Positions 52,388 to 61,734 of a stretch of DNA of 64,000 nucleotides are shown here, one piece after another. Made by a program: the position numbers and the translations under genes. The notes beneath the pieces were generated by a model. It was given only the letters and a program-made list of their open reading frames with translations, ran no database searches and was not told the origin of the DNA. Position 1 is the first letter of the stretch. Each line of letters begins with the position of its first letter. The stretch is from Thalassocella blandensis (GTDB lineage Bacteria; Pseudomonadota; Gammaproteobacteria; Pseudomonadales; Cellvibrionaceae), in assembly GCA_902141825.1 (NCBI GenBank), contig CABFPG010000003.1, positions 558,001-622,000 on the forward strand, given 5' to 3'.

Positions 52388-52818
52388 GCGCCTTTTCTAC
52401 GTTTTTACAGCACATCAAATACAATGCACTGGCCGGTACTCCTGCTGCGAGAAGCGCCGGTGAAATTGCTTCGTCCTGAAATTTGTTGCTCATCCCTGTA
52501 TGACAATAATTTTAACATACGTGCCAACAAAGTTGGTTTGGAGTAAATTCACAAAACCGTTTAACGCGAGATCAACGCGTCATCTTAATCATCAAATTTG
52601 CCAAATAAAAAGTTAATACATTATTCATTCGGTTTTTCTTATGAAACCACAGCACATTGGAATATCGTTATCAGCGATTTCAACATAAAGCCAATTGCAC
52701 AATTGCAATTGTTTGCATAAACTTCCGCATCAGGAAGCACAACCTTCACGCCGAGTATTCATTCAAGCAGTGCAACCAAAATACGATGGCCCCAGCCCGA
52801 AAATAAGGATATTTCACG

Positions 52819-53328
52819 ATGCATATACTCATTGCCTTTATCACCGCAGCCGCAGGATTAATCTGGGCGCTTTACCGATTGCAAAACTCAGGCGTCGATC
52901 TCAATGCCTTTAATCCATTTTTCTGGGCGAGAAGACGCAAATGGGAAAAGCTGGTGGGCACCAAGCCGATACACCGCATAGAGTCCCCTCGAGAAGTTGC
53001 TTCATTGATTTTAGTTGCGGCCGTCACACTCGCAGGCAATGTGACAAAAGAACAGAAAGACGGGTTACTTGCAATATTGAAAGACGAATTGCATGTTCCA
53101 GAAAAAGATGTACAGGAAAATTATGCCTTTGCCTGTCATTTATTAAAAGACGTCGGTAACGTCTCGGCGGAACTAAAAAACATTCTGCGCCCGACACTCC
53201 CGCAATTTAGCGCAGAACAAAAGCTTTCATTACTATCGCTGTGCGAAAAAGCCATTCGTCTGGATCAAGAGCCGATAGCGGCGCAACAGGATTTTTTGAA
53301 TGAGCTAAAGCGTGTTTTAGTGGTTTAA
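52819..53328 (+). CDS. TerB-like membrane-anchored protein, uncharacterised
   Basis: A 169-residue protein with one N-terminal membrane helix (MHILIAFITAAAGLIWALY) followed by a basic linker (FFWARRRKWEKL). The rest is an all-helical domain (about residues 55-165) that resembles the TerB/DjlA-N fold in pattern: ASLILVAAVTLAGNVTKEQ, then LKDELHVPEKDVQENYAFA and FLNELKRVL. The topology suggests a cytoplasmic domain anchored to the inner membrane. I do not recognise a specific function. Its stop overlaps that of the convergent methyltransferase gene by 4 bp. Confidence 0.68.
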   Translation: MHILIAFITAAAGLIWALYRLQNSGVDLNAFNPFFWARRRKWEKLVGTKPIHRIESPREVASLILVAAVTLAGNVTKEQKDGLLAILKDELHVPEKDVQENYAFACHLLKDVGNVSAELKNILRPTLPQFSAEQKLSLLSLCEKAIRLDQEPIAAQQDFLNELKRVLVV

Positions 53329-54818
53329 TTCATTGAATTTTGTGTGTATAAATCAATAAAAAAATTAGTCACCATTTGAATCCCTTCTTCGGGATTCATT
53401 TTATTTTGCTTTGCCAGTTTTTTACCAATTTTTTCGATAGAAGTACGGCCATCCACCTCCGCAGCCAATTGCGCGTAGATACGATAAGTAAAAGCAAATT
53501 GCTCCAGGTAAGGTGCTTTAGGTATTGCCTGCTGCGGGTCTAGCAGCCAGCCAGGAAGCACTTGAGGTGACGCTTCTGCTGCAACATCCTGTGTTTTTAC
53601 CGCTCGCCAGGCCCACACCGTTTCCATTCGATATCCCGCATTATGCGGCGACTTCAAATAGGGCATTTGATGCTGAGAAATCTCTAAAATATCAAACCCC
53701 TGTTGCGCCGCGATTTGTTTGACTTCGTCAATCGCGTAACAAAACGCATCTCGCTGCTGGTTAAATACAAGGCTACCAAAGTTTACCCAGCTAGCGCCTA
53801 TCGGGACATAGTGGTTGAGCTGTCGCATAAAACGCGAAAACTCTAAAGGTTGAATATCAACAAGCCACGGTGTGACAACACAATCAAAGGCATGTGCTGC
53901 AAGTGCGGGCTTGGTGGCATCGGCAAAGAGTAAATGAAAATTTTGATCAACCTTATGCCCTTTTATTGCATGTAAAACGGCAACATCCTGCTCAGTTCTA
54001 GGGTGTAGGGGAAACTCATAAATATCCAGGTCTTTTCCGTTGAGAATATGTTTGGCAGCAAACATCAAGAGTGGGTTAATATCGGTGGCCACGGTAAACG
54101 GCAAATTCAATGCTTCATGCAAGTCTACCGCTAATCTTGCAGCCCCCGCGCCTAACACTAACGTCCGCCACCGGGATTGCCCTTCGCTACACAAGTCACT
54201 CAGAATTTTAAGGCTCGCCTGGTTCTCTTCTTCGCCCCATACCCAATCGCGATATAAATTTGCCTCGTAACTTAACAAGTTCTGAGCGCTCGGTGCTCTA
54301 TCGCGCAGGGCGTCATATATGCGCAGAGGTGCCTGCGGCGTGGCTATTACGGGCATCATCAACTCACCAACGCGGCGGATAAAGTGTTGCTTGCCCTGTA
54401 ACACTCGCGATAAACGGTCATGCGTCAATCCTTCAACGCGTGACAGTTCGTGTTCCAGCTGTTTGATTTCTGCCGCTAAAACTTGCGCGAAATGATGTAA
54501 TTTACCACTCCAATCCAACAGAGAATTTTGTGGATTTGGCAATAACCATGGCACGCCGCCAACGACCGGATAGCGGGTTACGCCCTTATCATGAGGCAGT
54601 GTGTCCGTTTCATTAACAGTTCGCAGCACTGTGCTTTTTAGATCGCTTTCTTGATTGCTTTCTTGATTGCTTTCCTGTGTGTTTTCAAGAGCGCTTTGCG
54701 ACTGAGCTGTCTGCTCCTTCTGATCGGTATCGATCGCCAGCGGTACTCCTGTTTTAGGGCAGCGCAGCACCGCGAGCAGTGCGGGTGAAATGGAAGTTTC
54801 GTTATTGGTATCGCTCAC
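53325..54818 (-). CDS. N2227 (carnosine N-methyltransferase)-like protein with Trm112-like and PqqD-like ends
   Basis: A 497-residue protein in three parts. The N-terminus (about 10-100) looks like a Trm112-type domain (LLAVLRCPKTGVPLAI, then YPVVGGVPWLLPNP) interrupted by a Gln/Glu/Ser-rich insert. The centre (about 185-410) is an S-adenosylmethionine methyltransferase (TLVLGAGAARLAVDLHEALN, FTVATDINPLLM, FDCVVTPWLVD, ASWVNFGSLVF) whose motif style matches the N2227/carnosine N-methyltransferase family. The C-terminus (about 440-495) resembles a PqqD-type small domain (VDGRTSIEKIGKKLAKQ). Its substrate is unknown; carnosine is not expected in bacteria. Confidence 0.72.
   Translation of the reverse strand: MSDTNNETSISPALLAVLRCPKTGVPLAIDTDQKEQTAQSQSALENTQESNQESNQESDLKSTVLRTVNETDTLPHDKGVTRYPVVGGVPWLLPNPQNSLLDWSGKLHHFAQVLAAEIKQLEHELSRVEGLTHDRLSRVLQGKQHFIRRVGELMMPVIATPQAPLRIYDALRDRAPSAQNLLSYEANLYRDWVWGEEENQASLKILSDLCSEGQSRWRTLVLGAGAARLAVDLHEALNLPFTVATDINPLLMFAAKHILNGKDLDIYEFPLHPRTEQDVAVLHAIKGHKVDQNFHLLFADATKPALAAHAFDCVVTPWLVDIQPLEFSRFMRQLNHYVPIGASWVNFGSLVFNQQRDAFCYAIDEVKQIAAQQGFDILEISQHQMPYLKSPHNAGYRMETVWAWRAVKTQDVAAEASPQVLPGWLLDPQQAIPKAPYLEQFAFTYRIYAQLAAEVDGRTSIEKIGKKLAKQNKMNPEEGIQMVTNFFIDLYTQNSMN
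54641..54676. repeat. 12-bp tandem repeat inside the methyltransferase gene
   Basis: Three copies of GAT[C/T]GCTTTC[T/C]T in frame, encoding the repeated Q-E-S-[N/D] insert between the two halves of the Trm112-like domain. It is a likely site of length variation. Confidence 0.75.
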
Positions 54819-54934
54819 GTTCTATTTCACCTTTACTTGAGACTGCAACTGAATTTCGACAAATAATTCAGCCAGTTTATTATTTTGATCGCCATGCGCT
54901 CGCAAAATACATACGGTGCGTTAAAATAACAAGC

Positions 54935-55186
54935 ATGCAATGTCGAACTCACTGTGGTGCCTGCTGTATTGCGCCTTCTATTAACTTCCCCTATTACGGG
55001 ATGCCGCAAGGTAAGCCTGCCGGCGTTGCCTGTGTGCACCTGGATCTCGTCAACATGCAATGCCGTATTTGGCAAACCGAGCACTATCCCACCACTTGCC
55101 AGAATTTTCGTGCAGAAGCTTTTGTCTGCGGTAACAGTCGTGAAGAAGCATTGCAGTTGATTCATCGATTAGAGCTGGATACGTAA
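54935..55186 (+). CDS. YkgJ-family cysteine-cluster protein
   Basis: An 83-residue protein starting MQCRTHCGACCIAPSI, with further cysteines at GVACVHLD, MQCRIW, TTCQNF and FVCGNS. The CxxxCxxCC-type pattern is that of the YkgJ (zinc- or iron-chelating) family. ATG 54935 is used because the upstream in-frame extension lacks family features. It is divergent from the methyltransferase gene. Function unknown. Confidence 0.85.
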   Translation: MQCRTHCGACCIAPSINFPYYGMPQGKPAGVACVHLDLVNMQCRIWQTEHYPTTCQNFRAEAFVCGNSREEALQLIHRLELDT

Positions 55187-55229
55187 CCATTTACAATGCT
55201 TATGCACCCAAGCCCAAACCGTTGCCAGT

Positions 55230-56210
55230 TTAATTACTGGATTTCACCGGGCGATAAAAATGTGCCCACCAGGTAAATGCACTGGCACTGCGCGTTTGAA
55301 TCCAAACTTTGCCTTTACCGGTAAACCGACACACAAATCCTTCCCCGGAAAAGAACAGAGATTTATACCCTCCAACCTTAGACACTTTATAGTCCAGGCC
55401 TTCAGTAAAGGCGACAATATTACCGGTATCTACAACATAATCATCTGTCACATCAATTTCAATAATGGCTCCATAGGTGTTAAACCAAAGATCACCGCGA
55501 CCACTACAACGTATTAAAAACAGACTTTCTCCCGAGAAAAAACCTTTTACCATCCCCTGCCATTTGGATTCAACGGCCACATCCTTGGTTGCGGCAACAA
55601 ACGCTGAACTTTGTAAATAAATCGTATCGTTGTCCAGATACTGATGCATCATATCGCCCGGCGTGCCGGGTGCTATACCGATTTCACCCGAACCACCAGC
55701 AGCGGTAAACTCATTAATAAATATATTTTCACCCGTGAGAAAACGTCCTAAGCCACCTTTAAACTTGGTTTTCATTTGCAAGTTTGTATCCATCGTCGCC
55801 ATGGATGAGGCTTCAACTTTTAAAGTTTCATTGGCGGGAATCTGCACCGTGAGGAAACTGTAATCAGGCTGTCCCTCGATAGTATAGGTCCACCCCATGT
55901 ATTGCTCCGGTTGCACGATAGGGCTGGCGACGGTCGGGGCTGTCGGTGTTGTTTGCTCTGCACTTGATGAAGCGGCAAGAGATGTTTCATCGCTCAGAAC
56001 TCGACAGGTAAAACCCACCTTCTCAATGGCCGCAACAAATTTCTCCGCTGTAGCCTTATCTATATCTTTTTTCACGGTCACCGGTGCTTTTTCCAGCATG
56101 GCTTCGGCTTTCGCTTCATCGATTTTAAACAGGGCTGCAAACTCAAGCAAAGCGCTGGCTCGGTCAACACCTTCACGTAACTCGCCCGTTATTTCAACAT
56201 AATAATTCAT
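55230..56210 (-). CDS. AIM24-family protein with extra N-terminal domain
   Basis: A 326-residue protein. The C-terminal ~210 residues are an AIM24/TIGR00266 beta-helix-like domain (LTVQIPANETLKVEASSMATM, FTAAGGSGEIGIAP, LIRCSGRGDLWFNTYG, DTGNIVAFTEGLDYKV, GEGFVCRFTGKGKVWIQTR). The first ~75 residues (YYVEITGELREGVDRASAL, LFKIDEAKAEAML, TAEKFVAAIEKVG) form a separate domain that also opens the protein at 18874-19593. It is the last gene of the M48-AIM24 operon, 9 bp after the second AIM24 gene. Role unknown. Confidence 0.88.
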   Translation of the reverse strand: MNYYVEITGELREGVDRASALLEFAALFKIDEAKAEAMLEKAPVTVKKDIDKATAEKFVAAIEKVGFTCRVLSDETSLAASSSAEQTTPTAPTVASPIVQPEQYMGWTYTIEGQPDYSFLTVQIPANETLKVEASSMATMDTNLQMKTKFKGGLGRFLTGENIFINEFTAAGGSGEIGIAPGTPGDMMHQYLDNDTIYLQSSAFVAATKDVAVESKWQGMVKGFFSGESLFLIRCSGRGDLWFNTYGAIIEIDVTDDYVVDTGNIVAFTEGLDYKVSKVGGYKSLFFSGEGFVCRFTGKGKVWIQTRSASAFTWWAHFYRPVKSSN

Positions 56211-56219
56211 GGTGTCTCC

Positions 56220-56903
56220 TTAGGCTTTTCGTACACGAAGGCTGGGCCGCAATGCCATACCAAAACTTTTTGGGTTGTGTGACTGGCACCAGACAATGCC
56301 TTTGCCTTTAAATTTACACACCAGCCCCTCGCCCCCCAAAAAGGACTGCACCCAACTCTTACCGGCTTTGGTAATGGAAAAATTCAAACTTTCATTAAAC
56401 GCCACGATATGCCCTGAATCGACAATATACTCACCATCGACCTCTATGGGATAGATTGCTCCAAAAGATGAAAGAATAATTTTTCCCTTCCCTTTCATAT
56501 TCAACCAAAAAACATTTTCACCGGAAAACAGCGACTTAAATCCCTGCCAACCCAAATCAATATCCACCGAATCTTCGCAAGCGAGAAAGGAACCGCTTTG
56601 CACAATCAGGTTTTCATTGTCCAGATCGAGCGTCATCATATCGCCAGCCAAATCGGTCCCAAAAAATACTTCACCGGGTTTGCCTTGTGGATCGAAATGG
56701 TTGAGAAAAAGTGACTCGCCAGCAATCATACGCTTCGCTGCCTTCAACAGGCCGCCAGATGATTTCTTGTGTGTGGTAGTCGTAATATTCATATGACCGC
56801 TCATCGCGATCATCGCTCCGGACTCTGCAGTACAGGTTTCACCGGGCTGCAAAGTCACTTTGGCAGCCGTGTTTCCGGGACGGTGCATTAATTCAACGTG
56901 CAT
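56220..56903 (-). CDS. AIM24-family protein (second copy)
   Basis: A 227-residue single-domain AIM24 protein. Recognisable segments are VTLQPGETCTAESGAMIAMS, AGESLFLNHFDPQGKPGEV, FWLNMKGKGKIILSSFGAIY, DSGHIVAFNESLNFSI and GEGLVCKFKGKGIVWCQSH. There is no signal peptide, so it is cytoplasmic or peripheral. The family name comes from a mitochondrial protein needed for inner-membrane architecture; bacterial members are uncharacterised. Gaps to both neighbours are 9 and 22 bp, so it is within the operon. Confidence 0.9.
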   Translation of the reverse strand: MHVELMHRPGNTAAKVTLQPGETCTAESGAMIAMSGHMNITTTTHKKSSGGLLKAAKRMIAGESLFLNHFDPQGKPGEVFFGTDLAGDMMTLDLDNENLIVQSGSFLACEDSVDIDLGWQGFKSLFSGENVFWLNMKGKGKIILSSFGAIYPIEVDGEYIVDSGHIVAFNESLNFSITKAGKSWVQSFLGGEGLVCKFKGKGIVWCQSHNPKSFGMALRPSLRVRKA

Positions 56904-56925
56904 GTTCTTCTCCTGTGAATCTGGC

Positions 56926-57588
56926 TTACCAGAATTTTGGATTTAACCAGTGAGCTAAACCGGTAATGCTGCGAGACTGGATCACTATCTTTCCTTTCCC
57001 CTCTACACGCGTCACCAAACCTTCGCCACCGAAAAAGCTGGAAAAAATCCCACCCGCCAATTGTAGTTTGAGTTTTATTGTTGGCTCATAGCTGACCAGA
57101 TGAGAGGAGTCGACAATATACTCACCGTCGATATCTTTCTCCACCAGCGCCCCATAAGCACCATAAAAAACATCACCCGTACCACTGAGCTTCAACCGAA
57201 ATAAACCTTCTCTGGCAATCCAGGAAACAAAGCCCGCAAAGTCTAACCCCAGCGTAACGCCATCAGTACACGCGAGATAAGCGCCAGGCTGCAAATAGAT
57301 AACATCGTTTTCCAACTGCACGCGACGAATCTCTCCCGGTGTTCCTTGAACCAGAGTGAGTTTACGGGCGGTATTCGTATTGTTATCAAAACGACTGACA
57401 AAAAGACTTTCGCCACCTAAAAACTTTCGCAGCAACCCTTTAAAAAAGCCACCGTTTAATTTCGCAGTTAAATCCAATTCTGCATCCATGCTGGACATAG
57501 CATCAGACTCGGCCGTAATGCCTTCACCAGGCTCAAGCTCTACATCAATATAGGAAAAGGCTTGTGTGCCTTTAATTTCCGCTTTCAT
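56926..57588 (-). CDS. AIM24-family protein (first copy)
   Basis: A 220-residue TIGR00266-type protein: VELEPGEGITAESDAMSSMD, GESLFVSRFDNNTNTARKL, LVQGTPGEIRRVQ, RLKLSGTGDVFYGAYGALVE, DSSHLVSYEPTIKLKL and GEGLVTRVEGKGKIVIQSR. Of the three paralogues it has the most canonical TIGR00266 pattern. Its start overlaps the end of the M48 peptidase gene by 17 bp, indicating translational coupling. Confidence 0.9.
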   Translation of the reverse strand: MKAEIKGTQAFSYIDVELEPGEGITAESDAMSSMDAELDLTAKLNGGFFKGLLRKFLGGESLFVSRFDNNTNTARKLTLVQGTPGEIRRVQLENDVIYLQPGAYLACTDGVTLGLDFAGFVSWIAREGLFRLKLSGTGDVFYGAYGALVEKDIDGEYIVDSSHLVSYEPTIKLKLQLAGGIFSSFFGGEGLVTRVEGKGKIVIQSRSITGLAHWLNPKFW

Positions 57589-58801
57589 TTATTGAGTCCT
57601 CACTGTTTTTATTGACAGTTACAAAATCTTTTACAGCATTTTGTAACTGCGTAAATTGCACCGATAAATCTCTATAACTTTGAGTTGCATTGGCATCTTG
57701 TTGTGCAAGTGCTTTTAAATTTGCAACGCGTTCTTCACTGGCCGGATGGGTGGATATGAATTGCAACACGTCTTTTACCATTTCCCGTGTTTCTTCACTT
57801 TCTATCTGCTCCATGCTGCGTTTTTCTTCTTCGATCAGCTTTTCGAAAAAACTGGCCAGGCCAGCTGGATTGATATTGGCACGAACCAGTAAACCATAGC
57901 CTTTTTCATCTGCCTCACGTTCAAATTTACGAGAATAGCTTTGGTTTAATAACAAAGGCGCAGCACCACTGAATACCGACAATACCCCACTTACATCACC
58001 AAAGACTGCACTGGCAACGACGTAAATCCCCGCAGTTCCCAGAACATTACGCACGCCGTGCTGCTGCTCAACATGTGTAATTTCATGGGCTATCACGCCC
58101 AGCATTTCTTCGGCACTCTCTGCTTTTAATATCAGCTGAGAGTGGATCACAACATCGCCCCCCGGAAGCGCAAAGGCATTTAACGAACTGTCATTGACAA
58201 TGTAAAAATCGTATTGAAAACGCGAATTGGGTACGGCGTCGATTAGCGGATTCACTAAAGGTGCCAGTAGTTTTCTGGCGTCATCCTGCGGTAAAAATTT
58301 ATGCTGCAACCGGTACTGTGCAATTGCAGACTGCCCTAATTGCTCCTCCCAGGCGGGTGGTATTTTAGTTGCAATTTTCTTGCTCACCCAGTCCATTTTT
58401 AAAACCACTGAAAGCGGAATCACAACTATCAGACAAACAACCGCTGCAATTATCCCCCAGCCCAACCAGTGTTTTTGCTTGGCTTTTCTGGCACTGGATG
58501 AGAGGTGCGCATATTGCGAAAAGTGTGGGTTGTTTAGCACAGAGCGATCGCTGGTGTAGATACTCCATCCTCTGGCACTGGGATGTTCAAAAAAAACCAG
58601 CCGATCGCTGGCACCCCCCATATACATGTTCAACTGGGGGTAGGACATGGATACCGATTTATCCGCAATCCGACAGTGCACTCCCGTAGTATCAACACGC
58701 ATGGAGCCGGATGCTTTGCCTTTTGGTAGATCATCATGAAAACCATGACAGGCATATTCGGTTATTTCAGGCATAGAATATTCCACTTGATTTTGCTGCA
58801 T
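57572..58801 (-). CDS. M48-family membrane metallopeptidase
   Basis: A 409-residue zinc peptidase. An N-terminal cytoplasmic domain of about 110 residues (YACHGFHDDLPKGKASGSM, VFFEHPSARGWSIYTSD) is followed by one membrane helix (about 112-134) and the M48 catalytic domain. This has HEITH (about residues 239-243), the third zinc ligand Glu in READEKGYGLL and HPASEERVANL. Such enzymes (HtpX/BepA/LoiP relatives) perform envelope quality control. The start could also be GTG 58804 or ATG 58774; none has a strong ribosome-binding site. It heads the AIM24 operon. Confidence 0.88.
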   Translation of the reverse strand: MQQNQVEYSMPEITEYACHGFHDDLPKGKASGSMRVDTTGVHCRIADKSVSMSYPQLNMYMGGASDRLVFFEHPSARGWSIYTSDRSVLNNPHFSQYAHLSSSARKAKQKHWLGWGIIAAVVCLIVVIPLSVVLKMDWVSKKIATKIPPAWEEQLGQSAIAQYRLQHKFLPQDDARKLLAPLVNPLIDAVPNSRFQYDFYIVNDSSLNAFALPGGDVVIHSQLILKAESAEEMLGVIAHEITHVEQQHGVRNVLGTAGIYVVASAVFGDVSGVLSVFSGAAPLLLNQSYSRKFEREADEKGYGLLVRANINPAGLASFFEKLIEEEKRSMEQIESEETREMVKDVLQFISTHPASEERVANLKALAQQDANATQSYRDLSVQFTQLQNAVKDFVTVNKNSEDSINESGN

Positions 58802-59103
58802 CACCAGGACGAACGAATCCCAATATTCGCCTCAAGATGATTTTAACTGCCTCAAGAATAAACGCGGCGGACATCAAAATCCAGTCACCGACCGATTAAA
58901 GGGGCGCTAAATAAGATAGAAACCGTCTAAACACTTCAAAGACCAACGGGTATACCGCAGGGCGCCTGCTTAGCGTACAGCGGATAGTCCAGAAAAAGAA
59001 ATCAGAATACGACTGATGACATGTGACATGCCGAGATAAAAATGCAAGGAGAAAGCCATACACTAGTCGCTGCCCCCAAACCTGGACACAGCGACTTACC
59101 GCT
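58802..59103. other. Intergenic region upstream of the M48 operon
   Basis: About 300 bp between tex (3' end) and the M48 gene (5' end), both on the minus strand. It should contain the operon promoter. No gene or clear terminator for tex is visible. Confidence 0.4.
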
Positions 59104-61440
59104 TTAATTTTTAGCCGTTTGTTTGGCTTTCGCCTGTTCAAACAAGGCCGCCATGGTTCCGAGTCCAGCTCCGCCCTGGTTGCGATTCTGCTTGCCGCCC
59201 TGAGCACCTTTACCCGCACCGTGACGAGACGGTTTTGCACCACGATCCGTTTTTGCTCCTGCTTCCCCAGGCACATCATCCAATCGCATTGACAGGCCAA
59301 TTCGCTTCCGCGGCACGTCTACTTCCATCACTTTTACTTTCACAATATCACCAGCTTTAACCACTTCGCGTGGATCTTTGACGAAGGTGTTTGACAGTGC
59401 TGAGATATGAACCAGACCATCCTGGTGTACACCCACATCCACAAAGGCACCAAAGTTCGTGACATTAGTGATCGCACCTTCCAAAACCATCCCCGGCTCG
59501 AGATCAGAAATCTTCTCTACTCCATCCTGGAATTGCGCTGTTTTAAATTCTGGACGAGGGTCGCGTCCGGGCTTGTCCAGCTCTTGAATAATATCGGTAA
59601 CGGTCGGCACACCGAAATTATCATCAACATAATCATTCGCTTTCAAATTACGCAAAAAAGCAGTATCACCAATTAACCCAGCAATATTGCGCGAATTTTT
59701 CTGCGCGATTTTTTCCACAACGCTGTAGGATTCAGGGTGGACCGCCGAAGCATCCAAAGGATTATCCCCACCGGCAATTCGCAAAAATCCCGCGGCCTGC
59801 TCAAACGCTTTAGCGCCTAAACGCGGCACTTTCAATAGCTGTTCACGACTTTTTAACGCGCCGTTCTGGTTGCGAAACTCCACGATGTTGTTTGCAATAC
59901 TCTGATTTAAACCGGACACACGGGCAAGCAAAGGGGCAGAAGCTGTATTCACTTCAACACCTACACCATTCACACAATCCTCAACTACGGCATCCAAAGA
60001 TTTTGCCAGGCGTGTTTGCGAAACATCGTGCTGGTACTGACCAACTCCGATGGATTTAGGATCGATTTTCACTAATTCGGCCAGCGGATCTTGTAAACGT
60101 CTGGCAATGGAGATCGCTCCTCGAATGGTCACATCGAGATCCGGGAATTCTTTCGCGGCAAACTCAGAAGCGGAATAGACCGAAGCACCGGCCTCATTCA
60201 CCATCACTTTTTGCACTTTCAAATCCGGATGCGCCTTCAACACATCGCCCACAAACTTGTCCGTCTCACGGCTCGCTGTACCGTTACCAATCGCAATAAG
60301 ATTTACATTATGTTTTTTACACAATGCGACAATCACAGCTTCTGCTTCCTGAACACGGTTTTGCGGTGGCGTTGGAAAAATTGCACCGTGATCGACAACG
60401 CGGCCAGTGGCATCCACAACAGCTACTTTCACCCCCGTACGCAAACCAGGGTCCAGACCGATTGTCGATTTTTGCCCGGCGGGTGCGGCCAGCAACAAAT
60501 CTTTCAGGTTGTGTGCAAACACATCAATCGCATCGGCTTCGGCTTTATCTCGCAGATCACCCAACAAATCTGTTTCCAGATGGGTCGCCAACTTGACTCG
60601 CCAAGTCCAGCGTACACATTCACTCAACCACTTATCCGCTGCGCGCCCTTGATCTTCCACCTTCCAAAATTGCCCCACCATCGTTTCACATGGATGACTT
60701 TGGCCTGGCTCCAGATCATTTTCCAGCGTAAATGCAATATTCAAAATGCCCTCATTGCGGCCACGGAACATAGCAAGGGCTCGGTGAGAGGGGACTTTTT
60801 GAAACAGTTCTTTGTGCTCAAAATAATCCTGGAACTTAGCACCCTCGCTCTCTTTCCCGGCAATCACTTCGGACTTCAAATACGCCTCGCTGCGCAAAAA
60901 GCTACGCAGTTTTTCCAGCAAGGAAGCATCCTCACTGAATCGCTCCATTAAAATCTGCTTGGCGCCATCCAAAGCCGCTTTGATATCAGTAATTTTATGC
61001 TCTTCGTTAAAGTAGTTTTGCGCCAGCGTTTCCGGCTCTTGAGAGGGGTCCTCAAACAAGGCATCCGCCAGCGGTTCCAGGCCGGCTTCACGTGCGATCT
61101 GTGCTTTTGTGCGACGTTTGGGCTTATAGGGAAGATACAGATCTTCCAGTTGGGTTTTGGTTTCAGCCCCTTTAATCTGCGCTTCTAGTGCCGGCGTAAG
61201 CTTTTCCTGTTCGGCGATAGATTTTAATATTGTGTCCCGTCGATCTTCCATTTCACGAAGATAACTTAGCCGCTCGTCAAGTTGACGTAATTGGGTATCG
61301 TCCAGTCCCCCCGTTACCTCTTTACGATATCGAGAAATAAACGGCACTGTTGACCCTTCGTCCAACAGGCCCACCGCCGCGGTCACCTGGTTTTCGTTGA
61401 CATTCAGTTCCTGAGCAATACGCGCATTAATACTAATCAT
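59104..61440 (-). CDS. tex: Tex-family transcription accessory / RNA-binding protein
   Basis: A 778-residue Tex protein. The N-terminal helical region has [16 protein letters not shown], then the YqgF-like domain ([17 protein letters not shown]), the helix-hairpin-helix region ([23 protein letters not shown]-like segment) and a C-terminal S1 RNA-binding domain ([51 protein letters not shown]). The tail is rich in Gly, Lys and Arg. Tex binds RNA and RNA polymerase and affects transcription of toxin and stress genes in other bacteria. Transcribed alone. Confidence 0.96.
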   Translation of the reverse strand: MISINARIAQELNVNENQVTAAVGLLDEGSTVPFISRYRKEVTGGLDDTQLRQLDERLSYLREMEDRRDTILKSIAEQEKLTPALEAQIKGAETKTQLEDLYLPYKPKRRTKAQIAREAGLEPLADALFEDPSQEPETLAQNYFNEEHKITDIKAALDGAKQILMERFSEDASLLEKLRSFLRSEAYLKSEVIAGKESEGAKFQDYFEHKELFQKVPSHRALAMFRGRNEGILNIAFTLENDLEPGQSHPCETMVGQFWKVEDQGRAADKWLSECVRWTWRVKLATHLETDLLGDLRDKAEADAIDVFAHNLKDLLLAAPAGQKSTIGLDPGLRTGVKVAVVDATGRVVDHGAIFPTPPQNRVQEAEAVIVALCKKHNVNLIAIGNGTASRETDKFVGDVLKAHPDLKVQKVMVNEAGASVYSASEFAAKEFPDLDVTIRGAISIARRLQDPLAELVKIDPKSIGVGQYQHDVSQTRLAKSLDAVVEDCVNGVGVEVNTASAPLLARVSGLNQSIANNIVEFRNQNGALKSREQLLKVPRLGAKAFEQAAGFLRIAGGDNPLDASAVHPESYSVVEKIAQKNSRNIAGLIGDTAFLRNLKANDYVDDNFGVPTVTDIIQELDKPGRDPRPEFKTAQFQDGVEKISDLEPGMVLEGAITNVTNFGAFVDVGVHQDGLVHISALSNTFVKDPREVVKAGDIVKVKVMEVDVPRKRIGLSMRLDDVPGEAGAKTDRGAKPSRHGAGKGAQGGKQNRNQGGAGLGTMAALFEQAKAKQTAKN

Positions 61441-61635
61441 AAAGGCTTAACTTCTTTCTTATAACGGGTTTTTATTACGAGGATGACCGAATCCAGAGAC
61501 TCAGTTTTCGCAGCAATGTGGATGGGGATTATGCTGAAATTCTGCAGGAGTACAATCTTGTTTTTTTAAATTTTTTATGTCTTGTGAAGCAGGCGCGCCA
61601 CTCTGACTTCAGGCACCCTGACCAGGCAACTGGTT

Positions 61636-61661
61636 AAAAAAAAGGCGCGGAAACCGCGCCT
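61636..61661 (-). terminator. Intrinsic terminator of the Tat-protein gene
   Basis: On the minus strand an 8-bp stem AGGCGCGG/CCGCGCCT with a 3-base loop, followed by eight T residues. It lies about 75 bp after the stop of the gene at 61735-63420. Confidence 0.93.
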
Positions 61662-61698
61662 GAAAGCCTCTTTGGAAGAGTGGTGAATAGCCATATTC

Positions 61699-61727
61699 AT
61701 TATCGCGGTCTTTAGCGCCGCGATAAT
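61699..61727. other. Second hairpin in the 3' untranslated region
   Basis: A 10-bp stem ATTATCGCGG/CCGCGATAAT with a 9-base loop, directly after the stop codon at 61735 and before the terminator. It may protect the mRNA 3' end. Confidence 0.6.
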
Positions 61728-61734
61728 TCACGTA

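Noticed and set aside
60211-60951. Plus-strand 246-codon frame inside tex
   Set aside because: Shadow of the tex reading frame, which is certain by family motifs.
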